Source: SSC3 sp963769585 (lineage in GTDB: Bacteria; Actinomycetota; Actinomycetes; Propionibacteriales; Nocardioidaceae). Taken from it: a stretch of DNA of 64,000 bases. Shown in pieces: positions 50,873-59,484 of the stretch. Location: the NCBI GenBank assembly GCA_963769585.1, contig CAVYMJ010000006.1, positions 1 to 64,000 of the forward strand, read 5' to 3'. How positions within the stretch are numbered: position 1 is the first letter of the stretch; every line of letters starts with the position of its first letter. The position numbers and the translations under genes were made by a program. The notes below the pieces were generated by a model. The model did not search any database and was not told where the DNA came from. It saw only the letters and a program-made list of their open reading frames with translations.

Positions 50873-51917
50873 TTGTCGGCTGCCCTGGACACGTACGGGA
50901 CCCCGGCGACCGGTCGCAGACGCAGCTGGAAGCGCCGAGTCGCCAAGGCGCTGGCTGCGCTGTTCAGCGTGGTCCTGCTCCTGCTGCTCGTGCTGCTGCT
51001 GGTTCTGTGGCTGATCCTCGGCCGGATCGAACAGCTGCCGGATATCGTCACCGACGCGCCGGCGGACGCGAAGGGCCGGACGATCCTGCTCGTCGGCACC
51101 GACCGCCGTAGCCCTGTGCCAGACGACGGGTGGGAACGCCGGAGCAGACGCCTTTGTGAGGGGCGCGCAGCGAGCCGACATGATCATGCTGCTCCACGTC
51201 ACCGATGACCGCGAGCACGTCTACGGCGTCTCGATCCCACGAGACACGTGGGTCGCCATCCCTGGCCACGGCAGGCACAAGATCAACGCTGCCTACTCCT
51301 TCGGCGGACCGCGACTGTTGGTGCAGACCGTCGAGAGCGTTACCGGTGTGCACATCGACCACCTGGCTGCCATCGACTGGGGAGGGTTCCGGCAGCTGAC
51401 CGACACGCTGGGGGGAGTCGACGTCTACATCCCCCGGACGGTCCATGACAGCGCCCGGAAGCGTACGTGGGAGAAGGGCTTCCACCACCTCAACGGCAAG
51501 GCGGCGCTCGACTACGTGGGACAGCGCTATGGGCTACCTAACGGCGACTTCGACCGAGTCAGGCGCCAGCAGAACCTGCTGCGCCAGCTGACGGCCAAGA
51601 TGACCGCCCGTGGGACGCTGAGGAGCCCGGCGCGACTCAAGCGGCTCCTGGACGCCGTCGTGGCCAACGTGTCTGTCGATGACAAGTTCGGACGGCCGGA
51701 GATGTTCGGGCTCGCGTGGTCCCTGCGGTCCTTCTCGGCTGCGGACCTGGCCTTCTACACGGTGCCCAACCAGGGCACGGGTCGCGCAGGGACGCAGAGC
51801 ATCGTCGTGTACGACGCAGCCGAAGCCAAGCGTCTCTGGAGGCTGTTCAAGAACGAGGAGGTCACCGCACTCGAGAGGCGGTTCGGGTCGTTGGGGCTCG
51901 GCGCCACTGTCAGCTGA
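50873..51917 (+). pseudogene. LytR-CpsA-Psr phosphotransferase, one-base frameshift
   Basis: LCP proteins attach undecaprenyl-linked glycopolymers to peptidoglycan. The first frame (TTG at 50873, behind aaggag) gives a membrane anchor (LFSVVLLLLLVLLLVLWLIL) and GRTILLVGTDRRSPVPDDG. The second frame continues GGNAGADAFVRGAQRADMIM, VYGVSIPRDTWVAIPGHG, KINAAYSFGG and DYVGQRYGLPNGDFDRVRRQ to the stop at 51917. Deleting one base near 51131 joins them exactly. All known pyrophosphate-binding Arg/Asp residues are present, so the break is recent or an artefact. Confidence 0.85.
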
Positions 51918-51969
51918 GCGGTGGCTGCCCGGGTTGGGCGCGATCGTGGGACGGTGAGACGATGCGGCC

Positions 51970-52800
51970 ATGATGCACAAGCTCCTGGTGACCGTCGCGC
52001 CCACTGGCGCCGAGACCAGCAAGGCCGACTGCCCGCAGCTGCCCACCACCCTTGCCGAACTTGTGGACACAGCACGGCGCTGTGAGGCGGCGGGTGCGGC
52101 GATGATCCACGTGCACGTCCGCGACGAGGCCCACGAGCCGACGCTCGACCCTGGACGGCTCAAGGAGACCGTGGCGGCGCTGCGCGACGGCACTGAGCTC
52201 GTCGTACAGCTCTCGACGGGCGGGTCCGTCCACGACTCTCTCGAGGACCGGCTGAAAGTACTCGACGCGGAGCCGGACTCGTGCAGCCTCACCATGGGTA
52301 CGACCAACTTCGGCGACGATGTCTTCCTCAACCCCTGGGGGTTCATCACCGACCTCTACCAGCAGTCCCAGGAGCGCAAGGTCGTCCCTGAGTTCGAGCT
52401 CTTCGATCTCGGGCACGTCCACTCGCTGGGTCGACTGCTGTCGACCTACGGCCTGCCGTACGGCGGGAAGGTCCATGTCGACCTCGTGATGAACGTCCCC
52501 GGTGCCATGCCCGGCACGGCCGACGCGCTCGTCGCGGCGGTCGCCGCCCTGCCGTCTCAGGTGACGAGCTGGTCGGCCACCGGCATCGGCCGCTCGACCC
52601 TCGCCGTTGCTCTGGCCGCGCTGTCCAAGGGCGGCCACCTCCGGGTGGGGATGGAGGATGTCCTGAACTTGGCCAAGGGGGAGCCTGTGCAGCACAACGA
52701 GCAGTTGGTTGCCCGAGCAGTCGAGCTTGGCCGGCTGGCTCAACGCCCAGCGATGTCTCCGGCAGAGGCGCGAGACCTTCTCGGAGTCCGGTCGGCCTAG
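51970..52800 (+). CDS. BKACE-family beta-keto acid cleavage enzyme
   Basis: A 276-residue TIM-barrel protein of the BKACE (DUF849, 3-keto-5-aminohexanoate cleavage) family. The metal ligands appear in AAMIHVHVRDEAHEPTLDP, EFELFDLGHVHSLGRLL and GGHLRVGMEDVLNLAKGEPV. Such enzymes condense a beta-keto acid with acetyl-CoA and split it to acetoacetate and a CoA ester. The substrate is not predictable here. There are two ATGs in tandem; the first is used. Confidence 0.9.
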   Translation: MMHKLLVTVAPTGAETSKADCPQLPTTLAELVDTARRCEAAGAAMIHVHVRDEAHEPTLDPGRLKETVAALRDGTELVVQLSTGGSVHDSLEDRLKVLDAEPDSCSLTMGTTNFGDDVFLNPWGFITDLYQQSQERKVVPEFELFDLGHVHSLGRLLSTYGLPYGGKVHVDLVMNVPGAMPGTADALVAAVAALPSQVTSWSATGIGRSTLAVALAALSKGGHLRVGMEDVLNLAKGEPVQHNEQLVARAVELGRLAQRPAMSPAEARDLLGVRSA

Positions 52801-52842
52801 GACCGCGTCAGGTCCTCCCGACGGCTCTGGAAGCTGGCGCGC

Positions 52843-53202
52843 TCAGTAGACCAGCGCCTGCACCCCGTCGGTCAGCACCTCCTCGACGAAGGCCGCGGCG
52901 CCGGCCACCCGGACGCCCTCGATGAGGTCCGCCTCGGTCAGGTCGCGCCGCGCCGCGCACTGCGTGCAGAGTGTGACCTGCCCGGAGGCGAGAACGGCCT
53001 GCAGCAGGTCCGCGAGTGGGGAGGCGTGCGGCAACGCGAGCTCCTCAGCCCTCCCCGGTACGGCGAACCAGGCGGCTTCGCCGGTCAGCCACAGACTGAC
53101 CCCGGCGCCAGCCGCGAGGGCCATCGAGGCAACTGTGAACGCCTGGTTCGCGCGTTCCGGGTCGTCGGCGCCTGCAGTGACCTTGATGACCAGCTTGTCC
53201 AT
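52843..53202 (-). CDS. DsrE-family protein
   Basis: A 119-residue DsrE/YchN-like protein: LVIKVTAGADDPERANQAFT, LAAGAGVSLWLTGEAAW and VTLCTQCAARRDLTEADLI, where the CxxC pair could carry sulfur or bind a thiol. ATG at 53202 precedes the first strand; a longer frame lacks similarity. Its function in actinomycetes is unclear. It is convergent with the BKACE gene. Confidence 0.85.
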   Translation of the reverse strand: MDKLVIKVTAGADDPERANQAFTVASMALAAGAGVSLWLTGEAAWFAVPGRAEELALPHASPLADLLQAVLASGQVTLCTQCAARRDLTEADLIEGVRVAGAAAFVEEVLTDGVQALVY

Positions 53203-53279
53203 GGGTCGAGGGTACGTCGCCTGTCCTGTGAGGCAGGCCTCGCGAGGCGACCGGTGCCCGACCGATAGACTCGGCACCC

Positions 53280-53381
53280 ATGGAAGCAGTCTTCATCACC
53301 CTCATGGCGGTCGTCGTCCTTCTGGCGAGCGCCGTCGCGCTTGTCGTCCTTGCGAAACTGGTCCGGGCGACCAACCGCTGA
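53280..53381 (+). CDS. 33-residue single-helix membrane peptide
   Basis: The short ORF MEAVFITLMAVVVLLASAVA then LVVLAKLVRATNR is one membrane helix with a basic C-terminal end. It begins at ATG 53280 and its stop is one base before the GTG of the nitrobindin gene, an arrangement that implies cotranslation. The composition and position make it plausible. No family is recognised. Confidence 0.5.
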   Translation: MEAVFITLMAVVVLLASAVALVVLAKLVRATNR

Positions 53382-53382
53382 C

Positions 53383-53877
53383 GTGCCGTTCGAGCTGCCT
53401 GACAACCTCCACCCGGAGTGCGCGAAGGTCGCGTGGCTCCTGGGGACCTGGCGCGGCAACGGCGAGGGTGACTACCCGACGATCGACAAGTTCCGGTTCG
53501 CTCAGGAGCTCATCTTCACCCACGATGGCCGGCCGTTCTTCCACTTCATGAGCCACGCCACGATCGTCGACGACGAGGGCGGCAAGATCCGCGATGCTGC
53601 CATCGAGACCGGGTTCCTGCGTCCCAAAGCCGATGGTTCGTTCGAGTTCCTGCTCACGCACAACACCGGTTTCGTCGAGATCTACCTCGGTACCGCCGAG
53701 GGGGGCAAGCTGGAGATGAGCACCGACGCTGTCGTCCGCACCGGTACCGCCAAGGAGTACGTCGCCGGTCAACGGCTGTACGGGCTGGTCGAGAGCGACC
53801 TGTGGTTCGCCTACGACATGGCGGCGATGGGCCAGGAGCTGCAGCCGCACCTGTGGGGACGCCTGGTTCGGCAATGA
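53383..53877 (+). CDS. Nitrobindin (haem-binding FABP-like protein)
   Basis: A 164-residue beta-barrel. The family signature GTWRGNGEGDYPTI (about residues 21-34) and the C-terminal His-containing LQPHLWGRLVRQ, where the proximal haem His resides, are present. Bacterial nitrobindins bind ferric haem and isomerise peroxynitrite to nitrate. GTG at 53383 starts at VPFELPDNLHPECAKVAWLL. It overlaps the next gene (ATGA). Confidence 0.92.
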   Translation: MPFELPDNLHPECAKVAWLLGTWRGNGEGDYPTIDKFRFAQELIFTHDGRPFFHFMSHATIVDDEGGKIRDAAIETGFLRPKADGSFEFLLTHNTGFVEIYLGTAEGGKLEMSTDAVVRTGTAKEYVAGQRLYGLVESDLWFAYDMAAMGQELQPHLWGRLVRQ

Positions 53878-54323
53878 CAGACCAGGGGACCGATGACTGG
53901 CAGGCGAGGCTACGGGCCAAGGGCTACCGGCTGACCCCACAGCGTGAGCTCGTGCTCCGGGCTGTCGAGCGTCTGGGGCATGCCACCCCCGACGAGGTAC
54001 TCAAGGAGGTCCACGCGGAGGCGCAGGCAGTCAACGTCTCCACGATCTACCGCAACCTCGAGCTGCTCGAAGAGCTCGGACTGGTCCGGCACGCCCACAT
54101 CACCGACCGTACGCCGACGTACCACTCCACCTCGGTGCCCGAGCACGTACATCTGGTCTGTCGTAGCTGCCACCGGATCATCGATGCCACGCCGGACGAG
54201 GTTGCGCCGCTGACCGAGGCACTGCTTGCCAGGCACGGCTTCACCACGGACGTGGGTCATCTGACGGTCTTCGGCCGCTGTGAGGAATGCACCAGGGCCG
54301 ACAAACCGTTGGGACAGATGTGA
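53874..54323 (+). CDS. Fur-family metal-responsive regulator
   Basis: A 149-residue repressor. The winged helix spans LRAKGYRLTPQRELVLRAVE and NVSTIYRNLELLEELGLVRH. The C-terminal dimerisation region has the HVHLVCRSCHRI site and a second CxxC in GRCEECTR, giving structural zinc. His residues in STSVPEHVHLV form the regulatory metal site. The regulated metal (Fe, Zn or peroxide) cannot be decided from the sequence. Co-translated with nitrobindin and YgfZ. Confidence 0.94.
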   Translation: MTDQGTDDWQARLRAKGYRLTPQRELVLRAVERLGHATPDEVLKEVHAEAQAVNVSTIYRNLELLEELGLVRHAHITDRTPTYHSTSVPEHVHLVCRSCHRIIDATPDEVAPLTEALLARHGFTTDVGHLTVFGRCEECTRADKPLGQM

Positions 54324-55255
54324 GCGACTACCGAAGCACCCTGCTGGACCTGCCCGGAGCGGTCGCCGGCAACGGCGTCGATGCACCCGTCGCCGCGCAC
54401 TACGGCTCGTTCAACGCCGAGCAGCGCACCCTCGAGTCCGGTGAAGGATTCGTCGACCTGAGCCACCGCGACGTCCTGCGCGTCTCTGGGGTCGACCGCC
54501 TCGCCTTCCTGCACTCGCTCACCACGCAGCACTTCGAGAGTTTGGCCCCCGGCGTACCGACGGCCGCCCTGGTGCTGAGCCCGCAGGGGCACGTCGAGCA
54601 CGCGCTGTACGGCGTGGACGACGGCGAGTCGTTCACCGCGCACACCGAGCCCGGCCAGGCGGCAGCGCTGGCAGAGTTCCTGGACCGGATGAAGTTCATG
54701 ATGCGGGTCGAGGTCAGCCTCGTGCCTGAGCTGGCCGTGGTCTGGCGACAGGGCTCCTTCGCAGTCATCGAGGGCGCGGACCTGGGGCGCTACTCCGACG
54801 CGGCCGGACCGGCCTGCGGACTGTGGGCCTACGAAGCGCTGCGCATCGCTAGGGGAGAGCCCAGGATGGGGTTCGACACCGACCACCGGACGATCCCCAA
54901 CGAAGTGGGTTGGATCGGTACGGCGGTCCACATGGACAAGGGGTGTTACCGCGGGCAGGAGACGGTGGCTCGCGTGCACACTCTCGGGCGCCCGCCGAGG
55001 CGGCTGACCCTGCTGCACCTGGACGGCTCCGACAACCGCCTGCCGGAGCGGGGCAGCGAGCTCAAGGACGGGGACCGTGTCGTCGGCACGGTAGGCAGCA
55101 GTGCCCGCCACCACGAGCTGGGTCCGATCGGGCTGGGTCTGGTCAAGCGGAACGTCCCGGTCGACGTCGTACTCGCCGCTGACGGGATCTCGGCCGCTCA
55201 GGAGATCCTGGTCGACCCCGAGATCGGGCTGCACGTCCGTCCTAAGCTGGCGTGA
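54320..55255 (+). CDS. ygfZ: YgfZ/GcvT-like folate-binding protein (Fe-S repair)
   Basis: A 311-residue protein with the invariant YgfZ motif DKGCYRGQETVAR near residue 210 and the GcvT-like N-terminus FVDLSHRDVLRVSGVDRLAF. YgfZ proteins use a folate to support repair or assembly of iron-sulfur enzymes. GTG at 54320 overlaps the Fur gene stop, and the stop overlaps the VanZ start, so the four genes form one unit. Confidence 0.94.
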   Translation: MSDYRSTLLDLPGAVAGNGVDAPVAAHYGSFNAEQRTLESGEGFVDLSHRDVLRVSGVDRLAFLHSLTTQHFESLAPGVPTAALVLSPQGHVEHALYGVDDGESFTAHTEPGQAAALAEFLDRMKFMMRVEVSLVPELAVVWRQGSFAVIEGADLGRYSDAAGPACGLWAYEALRIARGEPRMGFDTDHRTIPNEVGWIGTAVHMDKGCYRGQETVARVHTLGRPPRRLTLLHLDGSDNRLPERGSELKDGDRVVGTVGSSARHHELGPIGLGLVKRNVPVDVVLAADGISAAQEILVDPEIGLHVRPKLA

Positions 55256-55701
55256 CCCGGGCGCTCTGGGCGGCGTACGCCGCCTACCTGGTGTCGCTTG
55301 CCTACGTCGTTCTCAGCCCCCAGGGGACTGCGGCCGGACAGGCCGTCCTGGTCACCTACCGAGCGCTCGGCCTCGTCGGCCTCGACGTCGCTCCAGCGCT
55401 TGTCGAGCCCGCTCTCAATGTCATCCTGTTCGTTCCGCTGAGCCTGCTCGGTGGGTATCTCTTCCGCGCGGTTCGGCTCGGGGGCTGGGTGCTCGCGGGC
55501 GCCGCCGTCTCAGCGCTGGTCGAGACTCTTCAGCTGGTCATCCCCGGTCGGGTCCCCACCTTCCTGGACGTGGTCGCCAACACCGCAGGTGCGCTGCTGG
55601 GGGCCGTCCTGGCCCGAGGGTTCCTGACAGCGGACGACCGAGACGCTGTACGATCTGAGGACGACCGGTTCTCCCGGTCTGGGCGGAATAGTCCGCTCTG
55701 A
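55252..55701 (+). CDS. VanZ-like membrane protein
   Basis: A 149-residue protein with four membrane helices. It has the VanZ family pattern of a first helix (ALWAAYAAYLVSLAYVVLSP), NVILFVPLSLLGGYLF, and SALVETLQLVIPGRVPTFLD followed by VVANTAGALLGAVLA. VanZ proteins give low-level teicoplanin resistance in enterococci, but most genomic copies have unknown roles. It overlaps the ygfZ stop (GTGA). Confidence 0.9.
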   Translation: MTRALWAAYAAYLVSLAYVVLSPQGTAAGQAVLVTYRALGLVGLDVAPALVEPALNVILFVPLSLLGGYLFRAVRLGGWVLAGAAVSALVETLQLVIPGRVPTFLDVVANTAGALLGAVLARGFLTADDRDAVRSEDDRFSRSGRNSPL

Positions 55702-55835
55702 GGTCGTCGGCTGCCCGACAACGCGCGGCAGCCAGGTGGTGACTCGAGGGCCCACCGCCACCACGGCACGGGGGCTGACCGGCGCTCGGCCGCATGGGTC
55801 GGCTCGTGCGCCGCATGACTGACGGAGGGCTCTGG

Positions 55836-56201
55836 ATGGATCTCGAGTGGGAAGAGCGGCCCTGGGGGTCCTGGCACATCCTCGACGAGCGCGAGGGCTA
55901 CAAGGTCAAGCGGATCCACGTGAACCCTGGGGCCCGGCTGTCGTACCAAAGCCACGGGCACCGGTCCGAGCACTGGGTCGTCCTGACCGGTCAGGCCACG
56001 GCGATCATCGACGACGAGGAGAAGGTGGCCAACCCCGGCGAGTCGATCGATGTCCCTCTGGGCGCCAAGCATCGGCTCGTAAACCGCGGTGACACCGAGC
56101 TGGTGATCATCGAGGTGCAGCGTGGCGACTACACCGGCGAGGACGACATCGTCCGCTACCAGGACGACTACGGGCGATCCGAGGTCAGCCCGCGGAGTTG
56201 A
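55836..56201 (+). CDS. Mannose-6-phosphate isomerase-type cupin (type II C-domain)
   Basis: A 121-residue stand-alone cupin equal to the isomerase domain of type II PMI/GMP proteins. It has WEERPWGSWHILDEREGYKV, VNPGARLSYQSHGHRSEHWV with the metal ligands (H, H, E), TGQATAIIDDEE and a later His. It may make mannose-6-phosphate for GDP-mannose, feeding gmd and the epimerase. ATG at 55836 is six bases after ggaggg. The 134 bases upstream hold no gene. Confidence 0.88.
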   Translation: MDLEWEERPWGSWHILDEREGYKVKRIHVNPGARLSYQSHGHRSEHWVVLTGQATAIIDDEEKVANPGESIDVPLGAKHRLVNRGDTELVIIEVQRGDYTGEDDIVRYQDDYGRSEVSPRS

Positions 56202-57453
56202 TCATTCCGGCGCCGACAGTCACGCCGGTTGCCTCGTCGATCAGGATGAACGAGCCGGTCGTGCGGTTCTTGCTGTAGGCGTCGCAGAGCAGCGGGACCG
56301 TCGTACGCAGCTGGACGCGGCCGATCTCGTTGAGCCCGAGCTCCTTGGTCTCCTGGTCGCGATGCAGGCTGTTCACGTCGAGGCGGTACTGGACATCCTT
56401 GACCATCGCCCTGCCCATCCGCGTCGTGTGCTTGATGGCGAGCTTCTGACGCGGTCGCAGCGGTTCGTTGGTCATCCAGCAGATCATCGCGTCGATGTCC
56501 TGGGACGGCGTAGGCGCGTTGTTCACCCGGGCGATCATGTCGCCCCGGGAGACGTCTACGTCGTCGGCGAGCCGGATGGTGACCGACATGGGCGGGAAGG
56601 CCGCCTCGACTTCGGTCTCGAACAGGTCGATTCCCTCGATGGTGCTCGTCATCCCGGACGGAAGGACGACGACCTCGTCGCCCTTCTTCAGCACGCCACC
56701 GGCGACGCGGCCGGCGTACCCGCGGTAGTCATGAAACTCGTCCGACTTGGGCCGGACGACGTACTGCACCGGGAAGCGGGCGTCGACCAGGTCGCGGTCG
56801 GAGGCGACGTGCACGTGTTCGAGGTGGTGCATCAGCGATGGGCCCTGGTACCACGGCATGTTCTCGCTGCGGTGGACGACGTTGTCGCCCTGGAGTGCCG
56901 AGATCGGGATGACCTCGAGGTCGGGGATGTTCAGCTTGGTGGCGAACGAGGTGAACTCGGCGTAGATCCGCTCGTAGACGGCCTCGTCGAAGTCGACAAG
57001 GTCCATCTTGTTCACGCAGAGCACCAGGTGCGGGACCCGGAGCAGGGAGAGGATCACCGCGTGCCGGCGCGACTGTTCAGTGAGCCCCTGGCGGGCATCC
57101 ACCAGGACGAGGCCGAGGTCGGCGGTCGAAGCGCCGGTGACCATGTTGCGCGTGTACTGCACGTGTCCCGGGGTGTCGGCGATGATGAACTTTCGCGCTG
57201 GCGTGGCGAAGTAGCGGTACGCAACGTCGATCGTGATGCCCTGCTCGCGCTCCGATCGCAGGCCGTCGGTGAGCAGCGCAAGGTCGGTGTAGTCGTAGCC
57301 GCGTGACTGTGAGGTGGCTTCGACGGCTTCGAGCTGGTCCTCGAAGATCGCCTTCGAGTCGAGCAGGAGGCGGCCGATCAGCGTGGACTTGCCGTCGTCG
57401 ACCGAGCCCGCCGTGGCGAAGCGCAACAGATCCATGGTCTGGGCCGGGCTCAT
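56185..57453 (-). CDS. cysN: Sulfate adenylyltransferase large subunit (GTPase)
   Basis: A 422-residue EF-Tu-like GTPase that drives formation of APS from ATP and sulfate with CysD. It has G1 AGSVDDGKSTLIG, G2/G3 EQGITIDVAYRYF and ADTPGHVQYTRNM, and G4 LCVNKMDLVD. It ends without a CysC domain, so APS kinase is provided separately. The start overlaps the cysD stop, and the end overlaps the cupin gene antisense by 17 bases. Confidence 0.96.
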   Translation of the reverse strand: MSPAQTMDLLRFATAGSVDDGKSTLIGRLLLDSKAIFEDQLEAVEATSQSRGYDYTDLALLTDGLRSEREQGITIDVAYRYFATPARKFIIADTPGHVQYTRNMVTGASTADLGLVLVDARQGLTEQSRRHAVILSLLRVPHLVLCVNKMDLVDFDEAVYERIYAEFTSFATKLNIPDLEVIPISALQGDNVVHRSENMPWYQGPSLMHHLEHVHVASDRDLVDARFPVQYVVRPKSDEFHDYRGYAGRVAGGVLKKGDEVVVLPSGMTSTIEGIDLFETEVEAAFPPMSVTIRLADDVDVSRGDMIARVNNAPTPSQDIDAMICWMTNEPLRPRQKLAIKHTTRMGRAMVKDVQYRLDVNSLHRDQETKELGLNEIGRVQLRTTVPLLCDAYSKNRTTGSFILIDEATGVTVGAGMINSAG

Positions 57454-58367
57454 CAGAAGTAGCCTTCCTTCTTGCGGTCTTCCATTGCTGCCTCGGAGAA
57501 CCGGTCGTCCCCGCGGGTGGCGCCGCGCTCGGTCACCCGCGCGATCGCGATCTCGTCGATGATCTCGGTGGTGGTGCTCGCCGTGCTCTCGACGCAGCCG
57601 GTCAGGGTCAGGTCACCCACCGTGCGGAAACGAATCGTGCGCTCCTGGACTTCCTCGCCCGGCTTGCACGGGTTGAACTCGCTCTCGGAGAGGAGCATCC
57701 CGTCGCGCTCGAAGACGCGACGCTGGTGCGAGAAGTAGATCGAGGGGATCTCGATGCCCTCGCGGTCGATGTAGTACCAGATGTCCAGCTCGGTCCAGTT
57801 GGACAGCGGGAAGATCCGCATGTGCTCGCCCTCGTGGATGCGGCCGTTGTAGAGACTCCACAGCTCGGGCCGCTGCATCTTCGGGTCCCACTGGCCGAAC
57901 TCGTCGCGGTGAGAGTAGACCCGCTCCTTGGCGCGCGCCTTCTCCTCGTCCCGGCGACCGCCACCGAAGGCGGCGGTGAAGCCGTTCTCCTCCAGGGAGT
58001 GGAGCAGGGTGCCGATCTGGAGACGGTTTCGCGAGGTCTTCCCGTCGTCGACCACGACCTTGTTGGCGATCGCTTCCTCCACGCTGGCCACGATCAGGCG
58101 AACGCCGAGGCGGTTGACCCAGTTGTCGCGGGTTGCCAGCACCTCGGGGAAGTCGTACCCGGTGTCCACCTGCAGCACGGGGAACGGGATCTTCGCCGGG
58201 TAGAACGCCTTCTCGGCCAGGCGCATCATGACGATGGAGTCCTTGCCGCCGGAGAACATCAGCACCGGCCTCTCGAACTCCGCCGCGACCTCGCGGAAGA
58301 TGTGGATCGACTCCGCCTCGAGCTCGTCGAGCTGGCTGAGGCGATAGTCAGCGTGCGTTGCCGTCAT
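57453..58367 (-). CDS. cysD: Sulfate adenylyltransferase small subunit
   Basis: A 304-residue ATP sulfurylase of the PP-loop superfamily. It has PVLMFSGGKDSIVMMRLAEK (PP-loop), PVLQVDTGYDFPEVLATRDN, AAFGGGRRDEEKARAKERVY and LSNWTELDIWYYIDREGIEI. It is the first gene of a two-gene cysDN operon. The 247-base region upstream contains palindromes described separately, and no leader peptide with Cys codons was found. Confidence 0.97.
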   Translation of the reverse strand: MTATHADYRLSQLDELEAESIHIFREVAAEFERPVLMFSGGKDSIVMMRLAEKAFYPAKIPFPVLQVDTGYDFPEVLATRDNWVNRLGVRLIVASVEEAIANKVVVDDGKTSRNRLQIGTLLHSLEENGFTAAFGGGRRDEEKARAKERVYSHRDEFGQWDPKMQRPELWSLYNGRIHEGEHMRIFPLSNWTELDIWYYIDREGIEIPSIYFSHQRRVFERDGMLLSESEFNPCKPGEEVQERTIRFRTVGDLTLTGCVESTASTTTEIIDEIAIARVTERGATRGDDRFSEAAMEDRKKEGYF

Positions 58368-58412
58368 GGGGGGATAGAGACCTCTCGTGGGGACCAGCCG
58401 TCATGCTACCGG

Positions 58413-58479
58413 GGCGTCGCGTCACCTGCGAAAAGCGACCACCACTGCCAGGGCGCCGGTTCTGCCCCGACGCGACGCC
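58413..58479 (-). promoter_or_regulatory. Long inverted repeat in the cysD leader region
   Basis: The 10-bp arms ggcgtcgcgt (58413-58422) and acgcgacgcc (58470-58479) are exactly complementary across 47 bases, 46-112 bases before cysD. It could fold in the 5' leader of the cysDN mRNA or be a regulator-binding site. Confidence 0.5.
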
Positions 58480-58532
58480 GGTGAGAGCACAGCGCTGCTC
58501 CGAGGTGTCCGATTGCGGGACGGGGGTGTGAT

Positions 58533-58550
58533 GCGGCGCACGTGCGCCGC
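58533..58550. promoter_or_regulatory. 18-bp perfect palindrome between cysD and rmlA
   Basis: The sequence gcggcgcacgtgcgccgc is a perfect inverted repeat in the divergent promoter region. It is either an operator for one of the two genes or a cruciform/terminator-like element. No T tract follows on either strand. Confidence 0.55.
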
Positions 58551-58614
58551 AAAATGCGGTCTCAGGGGTGGGGTGGGGGTGTCAGGCGCTCCCGGGGACG
58601 GCAGACTGCAGCCC

Positions 58615-59484
58615 ATGCGCGGAATCATCCTGGCCGGCGGGACGGGCAGCAGGCTGCACCCGATCACGCTCGGGGTCAGCAAGCAGCTCGTGCCGGTCTA
58701 CGACAAGCCGATGATCTACTACCCGCTGTCGACCCTGATGCTGGCCGGCATCCGCGAGGTCCTGGTGATCACCACCCCGCACGAGGCCGACGGGTTCACC
58801 AGGCTCCTGGGTGACGGTTCCCGCTTCGGGATCTCCCTGGAGTACGCCCGGCAGCCGAGCCCCGACGGCCTGGCTCAGGCCTTCACGATCGGGGCTGACT
58901 TCATCGGCGACCAGCCCAGCGCCCTGGTGCTCGGCGACAACCTCTTCTACGGGCCCGGCTTCGGCCGTCAGCTCGCCAGGTTCCGCGACCTCGAGGGCGC
59001 TGCGGTCTTCGGCTACTGGGTCGACGACCCGACGGCGTACGGCGTGGTGGAGTTCGACGCCGACCGCCGGGCCGTCTCCTTGGAGGAGAAGCCCAGCCGT
59101 CCCAAGAGCAACTACGCCGTTCCGGGGCTCTACTTCTATGACAACGACGTGGTCGGGTACGCCCGGGAGCTGAAGCCCTCGGCCCGAGGAGAGCTGGAGA
59201 TCACCGACCTCAACCGCATCTACCTCGAGCAGGACCGGCTGCAGGTCGAGGTCCTGGAGCGAGGCACCGCCTGGCTGGACACCGGGACGTTCGACTCGCT
59301 CACGGACGCGGCGAACTTCATCCGCACCGTCGAGGCACGTCAGGGACTCAAGATCGGTGCACCGGAGGAGATTGCCTGGCGCCAGGCTTGGCTCACCGAC
59401 GACGAGCTGCGCGAGCGCGCCGAACCGCTGGTCAAGTCGGGCTACGGCGAGTACCTGCTGAACCTGCTCGTCACACGTCACTGA
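58615..59484 (+). CDS. rmlA: Glucose-1-phosphate thymidylyltransferase
   Basis: It makes dTDP-glucose from glucose-1-phosphate and dTTP, the first step to dTDP-L-rhamnose. The 289-residue protein begins MRGIILAGGTGSRLHPITLG (nucleotide-binding G-x-G-T-R) with KQLVPVYDKPMIYYPLSTLM, LVLGDNLFYG, SLEEKPSRPKSNYAVPGLY and EITDLNRIYL, all RmlA hallmarks. ATG at 58615 begins the conserved sequence. Its 3' end overlaps the convergent rmlD gene by 14 bases. Confidence 0.97.
   Translation: MRGIILAGGTGSRLHPITLGVSKQLVPVYDKPMIYYPLSTLMLAGIREVLVITTPHEADGFTRLLGDGSRFGISLEYARQPSPDGLAQAFTIGADFIGDQPSALVLGDNLFYGPGFGRQLARFRDLEGAAVFGYWVDDPTAYGVVEFDADRRAVSLEEKPSRPKSNYAVPGLYFYDNDVVGYARELKPSARGELEITDLNRIYLEQDRLQVEVLERGTAWLDTGTFDSLTDAANFIRTVEARQGLKIGAPEEIAWRQAWLTDDELRERAEPLVKSGYGEYLLNLLVTRH

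Noticed and set aside
55702..55835. Possible riboswitch before the mannose-isomerase cupin
   Set aside because: GC-rich stems can be drawn, but they do not match any known riboswitch core that I can recall; the region is short.
58380..58520. Cys leader peptide for cysDN
   Set aside because: I looked for a short ORF with Cys codons on the minus strand and found only frames without Cys.
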